The notes under the pieces are model-generated. The model saw only the letters and a program-made list of their open reading frames with translations, was not told the origin of the DNA and searched no databases. A program made the position numbers and the translations under genes. 64,000 bases of DNA from Mycobacterium sp. 141. GTDB taxonomy: Bacteria > Actinomycetota > Actinomycetes > Mycobacteriales > Mycobacteriaceae. Location: contig NZ_KB908264.1 in NCBI RefSeq assembly GCF_000382405.1, positions 62,001 to 126,000 on the forward strand, in the 5' to 3' direction. Positions 1 to 10,399 of this stretch are shown one piece after another. Position 1 is the first letter of the stretch. The number at the start of each line of letters is the position of its first letter.

Positions 1-371
1 GGTATGCAAGGGAATCTTTGCTACGCAATAGTTTTGGGCAGGAATATAGGCAGGTAAAGCGTCTATTAGCAGCGGAATTGCTCTGCCCGATCTATTAGCT
101 GCCGTAGGGCGCTGGGCACCGTCGAGAGGCTGAATTCGTGTTTCGCGATCAAAGAGCCGCTGCTTTGTCCGCAGCGGCCGTTTCCGGCCCGGTTTGGTCG
201 GTCGCGCCGTCCGGCACGTGACGACGGTGCGCCGTGCGCTGGTGTTGCCCGTGTCAGCGTCGGTCGACTTAAGTCAACTGACTGCTGACGCGGTGCTGAC
301 GCGACGGCCGAAAGTGTGGGCAACCGCTCATCTGTTCGAGACGAAAAACGCCTCTACCTGCACGTTCCCTG
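1..371. other. No confident gene
   Basis: I see no supported coding region here. The stretch is less GC-rich at its left edge and carries the word TCTATTAGC twice (around 60 and 90). Short open frames exist on both strands but have low-complexity, shadow-like translations. It may be the 3' flank of a gene or element outside the window. Confidence 0.5.
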
Positions 372-445
372 TGCCCCCAGTCGGACTCGAACCGACACTT
401 GGCGGATTTTAAGTCCGCTGCCTCTGCCAATTGGGCTATGGGGGC
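372..445 (-). tRNA. tRNA-Leu (anticodon UAA), short variable loop
   Basis: The minus strand folds as a cloverleaf. The 7-bp acceptor stem is GCCCCCA/TGGGGGC with discriminator A. The anticodon stem GCGGA/TCCGC encloses loop CTTAAAA, so positions 34-36 read TAA. The T-arm is GTCGG-TTCGAGT-CCGAC. CCA is not encoded. The anticodon decodes UUA leucine codons, rare in this GC-rich genome. The variable region between anticodon stem and T-stem is only about five bases, unlike the long variable arm normal for bacterial leucine tRNAs. The anticodon assignment is direct; the leucine identity is inferred from it. Confidence 0.93.
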
Positions 446-648
446 GTCAAACGTCGATAGCACGGTACCGGGCACATCTTGGCCCCGACCACGCAGGTTG
501 GGCATCACTTACAACACCAGAGGCAGACCGTCAAAAGTTTTGACGCTCCCAACATGAACACTCCGCCAAGAAGCCCTGGCCGACTCGTCGGCTCATGCTT
601 GAACACAGCCGGCGCAAGAGGGCGGGGACACGCTGGCGAGCAGCATTG

Positions 649-666
649 CTGCTGTAATTACAGCAG
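649..666. promoter_or_regulatory. Perfect 18-bp palindrome, possible operator
   Basis: CTGCTGTAATTACAGCAG is a perfect palindrome upstream of the nitroreductase-family remnant. Its length and two-fold symmetry resemble operators bound by dimeric repressors such as TetR-type proteins. No cognate regulator gene lies beside it. It may be a leftover control site of the decayed gene. Confidence 0.4.
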
Positions 667-721
667 TGGCAGAACGGATCTCGACACTATTGAGTCCAAG
701 TGCGATACGCAGGGGGCTCGG

Positions 722-938
722 TTCGACAGGTACGTGACCGATCCGATCCAGCGGATGTGGGCACCGTATCTGCCCTACCTGGCGATCATCGAACACGTGG
801 GCCGCAAGTCAGGTGCGCAATCCGAATTGGGTGCGCAACGTCGAAGCCGCCCACGCGGCCGGGGTGATCCACCGGGGCAAGCACTACCGGCTGGCCGATC
901 CCAAGGTCCTGCCCCGTGACTCCCCTGCCCTGCCCTGA
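722..938 (+). pseudogene. Remnant of a deazaflavin-dependent nitroreductase-family protein
   Basis: One frame reads FDRYVTDPIQRMWAPYLPYL followed by AIIEHVGRKSGAQ, resembling the N-terminal part of F420-dependent Ddn-family nitroreductases (the H-x-GRKSG motif). From about 825 another frame gives NWVRNVEAAHAAGVIHRGKH and a short tail ending at 938, which resembles the C-terminal W-x-x-N-V part of the same family. The middle section is missing and the frame changes at about 820, so this looks like an internal deletion product. No convincing start codon or ribosome site precedes it. Family recognition is from memory of motifs. Confidence 0.6.
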
Positions 939-1717
939 GCCGGTTCGGCCAACACGGTGACCACGGGCCGCGGGAACCGCAGGGTCGCGCACACATCATC
1001 GAGCGTCTCCTCGACCGAGGTCGTAACTTCGGCAAGATCGCCGAAGGTGAAACCGTGCCCGCCCAACCCGATCCGGGTCAGTACCGCACCGTGGTCGCGG
1101 CGGATCTGCGCCATCTCGGCCAGCATGTCGCCAATGGCCGCCGGATAGCTGAGGAAGTGGGGCTCGTCAGGCCCGATCTCGCTGTACAGGCCCACCAGAT
1201 CCAGTCTCGGACAATCCAATACGGCGCTGTACCCCTCGGTGGCCTCGTGCGTGTCGAAGCCGAATCCGACGCCCTCGCCGCGGCGTGTCACCCCAACCAG
1301 CACTCGCTGCTTGCGGCCACTCGCCGACGCCAACTGCTCGATCTGGTAGCGGGAATCGATCACTACCCGACCGACGCCGAGATTGACTGTACAGAACAAT
1401 AATTCGTTGGCCTTCAACCCGCCGGCGTGAACCGTCATGCGCATGGGCAGAATACCGGCCGCGAGGGCAGTCCCCAGTTCCCGGCTGGTGCGAATACCTA
1501 CGGTCACCCCTTGATCCCGGGCCCACCGCGCGACTGCCTCGTCGGCGAGCACTGAAGCCGGAAGCGCTGATTCGACCGTACCCAGGGACCGTTGGGTGCT
1601 CGCGCAGCGGCGCACCGCTTCCGATTCGGCCGGTGGCCGCGTTGCCGTGTGCCGCCTGAGCACCGACGCCGGCAGGGTGGCCGAAACCATGGACATAACG
1701 ACTGTCGACAGTGTCAC
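884..1717 (-). pseudogene. LysA-like PLP decarboxylase, truncated and probably inactive
   Basis: The 277-codon frame contains blocks resembling the TIM-barrel domain of diaminopimelate decarboxylase: a segment like EVARW...CTGGEL appears as AVARWARDQGVTVGIRTSRE, followed by a GVGRVVIDS-like block and LVGLYSEIG where LysA has LVGLHSHIG. Against recalled mycobacterial LysA, the PLP-binding lysine position, ten residues before the AVARW tryptophan, is serine here. The frame ends soon after VLAEP, so the C-terminal beta domain, with its CESGD-type active-site motif, is absent. LysA proteins are about 447 residues. The end abuts the nitroreductase remnant on the other strand, suggesting a deletion junction. 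It could still be expressed, but catalysis is unlikely. Confidence 0.5.
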
Positions 1718-1816
1718 CGGAACCTCTTCACCAACCGCGCCCGACCGGATGTCATTGGGCGCCTACCTCCACGATCACTCCGCCGAACAACGCGCGACCA
1801 GTGCTTTTGCGGTCTC

Positions 1817-2018
1817 TTGACGGTTCCGATCCAAACCTTGACACTGCGCTGACGATCGCCCAGTGGGCGTAAAGGACCTGCAGAAATGCCCCCTTGGCCC
1901 GTCGACCAGCCCAATTGACGCCATCTTGACGCATGCGACCCCCGGCAAAACAGGCGGGAGAAAGGAGACCGTAAAGGACTGCGACCCTGGCGTAAAGAAA
2001 CCGTCAACGACCTGTCAA
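1817..2018 (+). promoter_or_regulatory. Candidate KdpE operator array upstream of kdp
   Basis: TTGACG-like hexamers recur with an 11-bp period: TTGACA/CTGACG at 1838 and 1849, TTGACG/TTGACG at 1915 and 1926, and the inverted pair CGTCAA/TGTCAA at 2002 and 2013, plus a single TTGACG at 1817. Direct hexamers spaced by five bases are typical of OmpR-family regulators such as KdpE. CGTAAAG also occurs at 1868, 1970 and 1991. The rest of the 1718-2096 gap holds no gene that I can support. Assignment to KdpE is inference from position. Confidence 0.45.
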
Positions 2019-2096
2019 CCGACTGAGAAACGGGCAGATGCTGGGGCAGGCCACCGAAATCCGGCGCCTGTGAACGTGTCTTCGAACGGAGACAGC

Positions 2097-2192
2097 ATGT
2101 CCATCCTGGTTTCCGCCCTGATCTATACGGTGCTGACGGTGGCGATCTTCGCCCTGCTCGGCCTGGTGCAGAGGTTGGTCGAACGGCTGTGA
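2097..2192 (+). CDS. Small single-span membrane peptide heading the kdp operon
   Basis: A 31-residue frame starts at ATG 2097 behind CGGAG about six bases upstream. It consists of one hydrophobic span (about residues 3-25) and a basic tail, QRLVERL. Its TGA overlaps the GTG of kdpF (GTGA), so the two are probably translationally coupled. KdpF itself is a one-span peptide that stabilises the KdpFABC pump, and this product may also sit in or near that complex. I recognise no named family. Position, overlap and composition argue that it is a real gene and not a shadow. Confidence 0.65.
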   Translation: MSILVSALIYTVLTVAIFALLGLVQRLVERL

Positions 2193-2278
2193 GCTACGAA
2201 AACATCGTCGGCCTGGTCCTGGCGGTGCTCATCGCCGTCTTCGTGTTCGCCGCCCTGCTCTTCCCCGAGAGGTTCTAG
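2189..2278 (+). CDS. kdpF: KdpF, small subunit of the K+-transporting ATPase
   Basis: A 29-residue peptide starts at GTG 2189, overlaps the preceding small ORF, and ends with TAG sharing one base with the GTG of kdpA. The sequence has the family pattern [20 protein letters not shown] followed by FPERF. M. tuberculosis KdpF ends with the very similar LFPEKF. KdpF is a single transmembrane helix that packs against KdpA and stabilises the KdpFABC complex in the plasma membrane. The overlaps on both sides point to coupled translation and stoichiometric production with KdpA. Confidence 0.9.
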   Translation: MSYENIVGLVLAVLIAVFVFAALLFPERF

Positions 2279-3948
2279 TGACTACCACCATCGCGGGGAT
2301 CCTGTTCCTCGCTTCACTCGTCGCGGTTGTCGCACTCGTGCATGTGCCGTTGGGCGACTACATGTTCCGCGTCTATACCAGCGACAAGGATTCCCGGGCC
2401 GAACGCCTGATCTACCGCACGATCGGGGCCGATCCCCGCTCCGAGCAGACCTGGGGCTCGTATGCCCGCAGCGTGCTTGCGTTCTCGGCGGTCAGCATCC
2501 TGTTCCTGTTCATCTTCCAGCTGGTTCAGGGCAAGCTGCCGCTGCACCTCCATGACCCGGCGACCCCGATGACCCCGGCGCTGGCGTGGAACACGGCCGT
2601 CAGCTTCGTCACCAACACCAATTGGCAGGCCTACTCCGGCGAAACCACCCAGGGGCACCTGGTCCAGATGGCCGGGCTGGCGGTGCAGAACTTCGTCTCA
2701 GCCGCCGTCGGTATGGCCGTCGCCGTGGCCCTGGTGCGCGGATTCGCGCGTCGTCACACCGGCGACCTCGGTAATTTTTGGGCCGACCTGGTCCGCGGCA
2801 GTATCCGTATCCTGCTACCGATTTCGATCATCGGTGCCATCGTGCTCATCGCCGGCGGCGCCATTCAGAACTTCGCGTTGCACGACCAGTTGGTCACCAC
2901 GCTCAGCGGCGCGCAACAGACGATCCCCGGCGGCCCGGTCGCCAGCCAGGAGGTCATCAAGGAACTCGGCACCAACGGCGGTGGCTTCTACAACGCCAAC
3001 TCGGCGCATCCGTTCGAGAACCCGACCACCTGGACCAACTGGTTCGAGATCGTCCTGATCCTGCTGATCCCGTTCTCGTTGCCGCGCACCTTCGGCCGCA
3101 TGGTCAACAGCCGAAAGCAGGGCTACGCAATCGCCGCGGTGATGGGCGTCATCGCTCTGCTGAGCACCAGCTTCATGATGTGGTTCCAGCTGCAGCATCA
3201 CGGAACCGTGCCGAGCGCCGTCGGTAGCGCCATGGAAGGCGTCGAACAGCGCTTCGGCGTGGCTGATTCGGCGGTGTTCGCCTCGGCGACGACGCTGACG
3301 TCGACCGGCGCGGTGGACTCGTTCCACGACTCCTACACGAGCCTCGGCGGACTGATGACGATGTTCAACATGCAACTCGGCGAGGTCGCGCCCGGCGGCG
3401 TGGGCTCGGGCCTGTACGGCATGCTGATCCTCGCGATCATCACGGTTTTCGTGGCCGGCCTGATGGTCGGACGCACCCCGGAGTACCTCGGCAAGAAGAT
3501 CACACCCCGCGAAATCAAGCTGTCGGCAAGCTATTTCCTCGTCACCCCGCTGATCGTGCTGACCGGCACCGCTGTGGCCGTGGCCATGCCGGGTCAACGC
3601 GCGGGGATGCTCAACACCGGACCGCACGGCCTGAGTGAGGTGCTCTACGCCTTCACCTCCGCGGCCAACAACAACGGCTCGGCCTTCGCCGGCATCAGCG
3701 TCAACACGGAGTGGTACAACACCGCTCTCGGCCTGGCGATGGTGTTCGGCCGGTTCCTGCCCATCGTGCTGGTGCTGGCGCTGGCGGGATCCTTTGCCGC
3801 CCAGGGCAGCACACCCGAGTCGATCGGCACCCTGCCCACTCATCGACCGCAGTTCGTCGGAATGGTCGTCGGCGTCACGGTGATCCTGGTCGCGCTCACC
3901 TTCCTGCCCATGCTCGCGCTCGGGCCCCTAGCTGAAGGAATCCACTGA
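2278..3948 (+). CDS. kdpA: KdpA, potassium-binding channel-like subunit
   Basis: This 556-residue polytopic membrane protein is the K+-selective subunit of the high-affinity KdpFABC pump, which scavenges potassium at very low external concentrations. The four pore-loop segments of the SKT superfamily are visible: [39 protein letters not shown] and [11 protein letters not shown]. The length matches the family. Translation starts at GTG 2278, which shares a base with the kdpF stop codon, and kdpB follows after one base. The gene appears intact. Confidence 0.97.
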   Translation: MTTTIAGILFLASLVAVVALVHVPLGDYMFRVYTSDKDSRAERLIYRTIGADPRSEQTWGSYARSVLAFSAVSILFLFIFQLVQGKLPLHLHDPATPMTPALAWNTAVSFVTNTNWQAYSGETTQGHLVQMAGLAVQNFVSAAVGMAVAVALVRGFARRHTGDLGNFWADLVRGSIRILLPISIIGAIVLIAGGAIQNFALHDQLVTTLSGAQQTIPGGPVASQEVIKELGTNGGGFYNANSAHPFENPTTWTNWFEIVLILLIPFSLPRTFGRMVNSRKQGYAIAAVMGVIALLSTSFMMWFQLQHHGTVPSAVGSAMEGVEQRFGVADSAVFASATTLTSTGAVDSFHDSYTSLGGLMTMFNMQLGEVAPGGVGSGLYGMLILAIITVFVAGLMVGRTPEYLGKKITPREIKLSASYFLVTPLIVLTGTAVAVAMPGQRAGMLNTGPHGLSEVLYAFTSAANNNGSAFAGISVNTEWYNTALGLAMVFGRFLPIVLVLALAGSFAAQGSTPESIGTLPTHRPQFVGMVVGVTVILVALTFLPMLALGPLAEGIH

Positions 3949-3949
3949 C

Positions 3950-6145
<2,196 letters not shown>

Positions 6146-6146
6146 C

Positions 6147-7001
6147 ATGCAGATCTCAAGCCTGGTCCGCCAGCACATCGCCGCGCTCCGCGCGCTGCTC
6201 ATCCTCACGGTGATCCTGGGAATCGGCTACCCACTGTTCATCTGGCTGGTGGCGCAAATCCCGGGCCTCGACCACAAGGCCGACGGCTCGATCATCGTGG
6301 TCGGCGGAAAACCGGTGGGCAGCAGCCTGATCGGGCAGTCGTTCACCGACGCCAACGGCGAGCCGCTCCCCCGGTATTTCCAGTCGCGCCCGTCCGCAGC
6401 CGGAGACGGCTACGACCCGATGGCCTCGGGCGCGAGCAACCTGGGTCCTGAAAGCGTCGTCGACGTACCGGACAAGCCGGGATTACTCACCCAGGTGTGC
6501 ACCCGCAGCCTCGATGTGGCCAAACTCGACGGCACGACGGGCACGCGTCCGTTCTGCACCGGCGACGGCGTCGGCGCGGTGCTGTCGGTGATCGGCCCCC
6601 GCGATTCCCATGGCAACGTGGTGCACCCGACGCAGGTTGTCAGCGTGAACCAAGCATGCCCCGCCGTCCCATTCCTGGCCAGTTACGAAGGGGTTCGGGT
6701 GGAATGCGCCAAACCCGGTGAGGATTACGGCGTCGGCCAGATCGTCCCCATCCGCGGCGCGGCCACGGCCGCCGTGCCCGCCGACGCGGTGACCGCCAGC
6801 GGCAGCGGACTCGATCCGAATATCTCGCCCGCCTACGCCGAACTGCAGGTCAACCGGGTAGCCAAGGCTCGCAACCTGAACCCCGACGTCGTCCGTCAGC
6901 TGGTCGCCCAGCACACCGAAAGCCGCACCCTGGGCTTCATCGGCGGACCGCGGGTCAACGTGCTCGAGCTCAATATCGCACTCGATCACCTGGGTGGATG
7001 A
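6147..7001 (+). CDS. kdpC: KdpC, ATPase accessory subunit with a large Cys-containing insertion
   Basis: KdpC is a one-span protein with an extracytoplasmic domain that supports ATP binding and assembly of the Kdp pump. The N-terminal membrane span, the SRPSAAGDGYDP-type block, SNLGPES and the late VTASGSGLDPNIS and NVLELNIALD blocks are all present. Usual KdpC length is about 190 residues, while this product is 284. The excess is a block of about 90 residues between SNLGPES and the VTASGSG block, which carries four cysteines (contexts VCTRS, PFCTG, QACPA, VECAK). The frame is clean across the insert. ATG 6147 follows the kdpB stop by one base, and the end overlaps kdpD if GTG 6994 is used. 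Confidence 0.93.
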   Translation: MQISSLVRQHIAALRALLILTVILGIGYPLFIWLVAQIPGLDHKADGSIIVVGGKPVGSSLIGQSFTDANGEPLPRYFQSRPSAAGDGYDPMASGASNLGPESVVDVPDKPGLLTQVCTRSLDVAKLDGTTGTRPFCTGDGVGAVLSVIGPRDSHGNVVHPTQVVSVNQACPAVPFLASYEGVRVECAKPGEDYGVGQIVPIRGAATAAVPADAVTASGSGLDPNISPAYAELQVNRVAKARNLNPDVVRQLVAQHTESRTLGFIGGPRVNVLELNIALDHLGG

Positions 7002-9507
7002 TGGGCTGATGACCGCCAGTGCCCCGAAGCGAGGTGAACTGCGCATCTATTTGGGCGCGGCTCCCGGCGTCGGCAAGACCTGCGCCATGCTCGGTGAGGC
7101 GCACCGGCGGCTCGAACGTGACACCGACGTGGTGGCCGCGGTGGTCGAAACCCACGGTCGCGCCAAGACTGCCGAACTGCTCGAGGGCATCGAGATGATC
7201 CCGCCGCGCTACATCGAGTACCGGGGCAGCCGCTTTCCGGAGCTCGATGTGCCGGCGGTGCTGGCCCGCAAGCCCCGGGTGGCGCTGGTCGACGAACTCG
7301 CCCATACCAACACGCCGGGCAGCAAGAACCCCAAACGCTGGCAGGACGTCGAGGAACTGCTCGACGCGGGAATCACCGTCATCTCGACGGTGAACGTGCA
7401 GCACCTGGAAAGCCTCAACGACGTCGTCACCGGCATCACCGGTATCGAGCAGCAGGAGAAGGTGCCCGACGAGGTGGTTCGGTCCGCCGACCAGATCGAG
7501 TTGGTCGACATCACTCCGGAGGCGTTGCAGCGCAGGCTTTCCCACGGCAACGTGTACGCACCGGAACGTATCGACGCGGCACTGTCAAACTACTTCCGAC
7601 GCGGGAACCTCACGGCGCTACGGGAATTGGCGCTACTGTGGCTCGCCGATCAGGTCGACGCGGCACTGGCCAAATACCGCGCCGACAACAAGATCACCGA
7701 CACCTGGGAAGCCCGTGAAAGGGTGGTGGTGGCGGTGACCGGCGGCCCGGAGTCGGAGACCCTGGTGCGTCGCGCATCCCGGATCGCGTCGAAATCCAGC
7801 GCCGAGCTGATGGTGGTGCACGTGGTCCGCGGCGACGGACTCTCTGGTGGCTCAGCCTCACACATGGGCAAGGTGCGCGACCTTGCCACCAGCCTCGGCG
7901 CAACGGTGCACACTGTCGTCGGCGATGACGTTCCCACCGCCTTGCTGGAATTCGCCCGCGAACGCAACGCCACCCAGCTGGTGCTCGGCACATCGCGGCG
8001 GTCCCGCTGGGCCCGACTGTTCGACGAGGGCATCGGTGCGGCGGTGGTGCAACAGTCGGGCAAGATCGACATACACATGGTGACCCATGAGCACGCCAAG
8101 CGCGGCGGCGGGCGGCTGGAGTCCGAACACCGGCATCTCATGTCATGGCTTGCCGCCGTGGTGGTTCCGTCGGCGATCTGCGCGTTGACGGTGTATCTGC
8201 TCGACCCGTACCTCGGGGTCGGCGGGGAGAGCGCACTGTTCTTCGTCGGTGTACTCGTCGTGGCACTGCTCGGCGGTGTCGCGCCCGCCGCGCTGTCCGC
8301 GGTGCTGTCCGGCCTGCTGCTCAACTACTTCCTGGTCGCCCCGCGGCACACCTTCACCATCGCCGAACCCGACAGCGCCATCACCATCGTGGTGCTGCTG
8401 GCGGTCGCGGTGGCAGTCGCCGCACTGGTGGACGGCGCCGCCAAACGAGCCAGAGAGGCTCGGTGGGCGTCACGGGAGGCCGAACTGTTGGCGCTGTTCG
8501 CCGGGTCGGTGCTGCGCGGCGCGGACCTGCAGGCGCTGCTGGAGCGCGTCCGCGAGACCTATAGTCAACGCTCGGTAAGCCTGCTGCGCGAAGGTACGGG
8601 CATCGTGACGTGTGTGGGTGAGAACCCCTGTCTGCAGGTTGATTCCGCGGATACCGCGATCGAGGTCGGCGACGACGAATTCTGGCTGCTCATGTCCGGG
8701 CGGCAACTGCCGGCCCGCGACCGCCGAGTGCTGGGCGCCGTCGCGATGCAGGCCGCGGGGCTGGTGCGGCAACGGGAACTGACCGAGGCCGCCGGTAAGG
8801 CCAACGCCATCGCGCAGGCCGACGAACTACGTCGCTCACTGCTCTCGGCCGTCAGCCACGATCTGCGCACCCCGTTGGCCGCCGCCAAGGCAGCCGTATC
8901 CAGTCTGCGCAGTGACGACATCAACTTCTCCGAGGACGACACAGCCGAACTGCTGGCCACGGTGGAGGAGTCCGTCGATGCGCTGACCGCGCTGGTGGAC
9001 AACCTGCTGGACGCGTCGCGATTGGCCGCCGGTGTGGTGCGGCCCGAATTGCATCCGGTGTATCTGGAGGAGGCCGTGCAACGCGCCCTGGTCGGAATCA
9101 GTAGGGGTACGACGGGATTCGGGCGTCAAGGGCTCGACCGCGTGAAGGTGGAGGTGGACGATTCAGTGGCGATGACCGACGGTGGCCTGCTGGAGCGCGT
9201 GCTGGCCAACTTGATCGACAACGCGCTGCGCTACGCGCCCGACGGCCCGATCCGGGTGACCGCGGGACGCGTCGCCGACCGGGTGCTGATCGCAGTCATC
9301 GACGAAGGCCCCGGGGTGCCGAGGGGAACCGACACTGCGCTGTTCGCGCCGTTCCAGCGCCTCGGCGACCATGACAACAGCACCGGCGTCGGGCTCGGCA
9401 TGTCGGTGGCCCGTGGCTTCGTCGAGGCGATGGGCGGCACCATTTCCGCCACCGACACTCCCGGCGGTGGGCTGACGGTCGAAATCGACTTGGCGGCGCC
9501 GAAATGA
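6994..9507 (+). CDS. kdpD: KdpD, K+/turgor-responsive sensor histidine kinase
   Basis: This is the sensor kinase of the KdpDE system controlling the kdp operon. Order of domains: N-terminal KdpD domain with Walker A GAAPGVGKT and a DELAHTN motif, a universal-stress-protein-like region, four closely spaced transmembrane segments in the middle, a linker, the dimerisation domain with SHDLRTPL (His near residue 617 counted from ATG 7009), and an HATPase domain with NLIDNALRYAP and GLGMSVARGFVE. GTG 6994 overlaps kdpC by eight bases; ATG 7009 is equally plausible and gives a more typical N-terminus (MTASAPKRGELRIYLG). It overlaps kdpE by four bases. Placement downstream of kdpC differs from M. tuberculosis, where kdpDE is divergent. 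Confidence 0.96.
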   Translation: MDDGLMTASAPKRGELRIYLGAAPGVGKTCAMLGEAHRRLERDTDVVAAVVETHGRAKTAELLEGIEMIPPRYIEYRGSRFPELDVPAVLARKPRVALVDELAHTNTPGSKNPKRWQDVEELLDAGITVISTVNVQHLESLNDVVTGITGIEQQEKVPDEVVRSADQIELVDITPEALQRRLSHGNVYAPERIDAALSNYFRRGNLTALRELALLWLADQVDAALAKYRADNKITDTWEARERVVVAVTGGPESETLVRRASRIASKSSAELMVVHVVRGDGLSGGSASHMGKVRDLATSLGATVHTVVGDDVPTALLEFARERNATQLVLGTSRRSRWARLFDEGIGAAVVQQSGKIDIHMVTHEHAKRGGGRLESEHRHLMSWLAAVVVPSAICALTVYLLDPYLGVGGESALFFVGVLVVALLGGVAPAALSAVLSGLLLNYFLVAPRHTFTIAEPDSAITIVVLLAVAVAVAALVDGAAKRAREARWASREAELLALFAGSVLRGADLQALLERVRETYSQRSVSLLREGTGIVTCVGENPCLQVDSADTAIEVGDDEFWLLMSGRQLPARDRRVLGAVAMQAAGLVRQRELTEAAGKANAIAQADELRRSLLSAVSHDLRTPLAAAKAAVSSLRSDDINFSEDDTAELLATVEESVDALTALVDNLLDASRLAAGVVRPELHPVYLEEAVQRALVGISRGTTGFGRQGLDRVKVEVDDSVAMTDGGLLERVLANLIDNALRYAPDGPIRVTAGRVADRVLIAVIDEGPGVPRGTDTALFAPFQRLGDHDNSTGVGLGMSVARGFVEAMGGTISATDTPGGGLTVEIDLAAPK

Positions 9508-10193
9508 GCCCCCCGAAGACCAGGGTGCTGGTCATCGATGATGAACCGCAGATCCTCCGTGCCCTGCGGATCAATCTCTCGGTGCGCGGCTACGAGGTCA
9601 CCTGCGCAGCCAGCGGGGCCGAAGCGTTGCGCAGTGCCGCCGATCATCGCCCCGACGTCATCGTGCTCGACCTGGGTCTGCCCGACATGTCCGGCATCGA
9701 GGTGCTCGCCGGCCTGCGCGGTTGGCTGTCCGCACCGGTGATCGTGCTGTCGGCCCGCACCGATTCCTCCGACAAGGTCGAGGCGCTGGATGCCGGCGCC
9801 GACGACTACGTGACCAAACCCTTTGGCATGGACGAGTTTCTGGCTCGGCTGCGCGCCGCGGTACGACGGGCAGCTACCGCCGACGTCGATCAGCCGGTGA
9901 TCGAGACATCGTCGTTCACCGTGGATCTCGCCGCCAAGAAGGTCACCAAGAACGACGCCGAGGTGCATCTGACCCCCACCGAATGGGGCATGCTCGAGAT
10001 GCTCGTGCGCAATCGCGGCAAACTGGTGGGCCGTGAAGAGCTGCTCAAAGAAGTGTGGGGCCCGGCCTACGCCAAGGAAACCCACTATCTGCGGGTCTAC
10101 CTTGCACAGCTGCGGCGCAAGCTCGAGGACGATCCGTCGCACCCCGTACACCTGCTGACCGAAGCGGGCATGGGCTACCGATTCCAGGAGTGA
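9504..10193 (+). CDS. kdpE: KdpE, OmpR-family response regulator
   Basis: A 229-residue response regulator. The receiver domain has the acidic pair IDDE, phospho-acceptor Asp56 in VIVLDLGLP, and the conserved Lys in YVTKPFG. The C-terminal winged-helix effector domain ends HLLTEAGMGYRFQE, as in KdpE proteins. ATG 9504 overlaps the kdpD stop codon in an ATGA junction. It presumably activates the promoter upstream of the small membrane-peptide gene and kdpF, so the whole kdp cluster would be autoregulated. Intact. Confidence 0.96.
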   Translation: MSPPKTRVLVIDDEPQILRALRINLSVRGYEVTCAASGAEALRSAADHRPDVIVLDLGLPDMSGIEVLAGLRGWLSAPVIVLSARTDSSDKVEALDAGADDYVTKPFGMDEFLARLRAAVRRAATADVDQPVIETSSFTVDLAAKKVTKNDAEVHLTPTEWGMLEMLVRNRGKLVGREELLKEVWGPAYAKETHYLRVYLAQLRRKLEDDPSHPVHLLTEAGMGYRFQE

Positions 10194-10399
10194 GCGTCCC
10201 CGGGCTAATCCGTGAGCAGTGAGACGACAGCCTTGTTGAGCCTCCGCCGCGGCCAGCCCAGCAGACCGTCGCCGCCCAGCGCGGCCCTCGCCGCGTTGCG
10301 CCCGCTCCCAGCTCCGCGTCAGCCCGCCGTCACACGATTGCCGCGCAACGTTCGCCTGGCACTCGCTCGCCAGACGAATCCGCTGAGGACGCTTATGCG

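Noticed and set aside
884..1035. Arg/Pro-rich frames overlapping the LysA-like region
   Set aside because: They are shadows of the minus-strand decarboxylase-like frame and carry no family motif.
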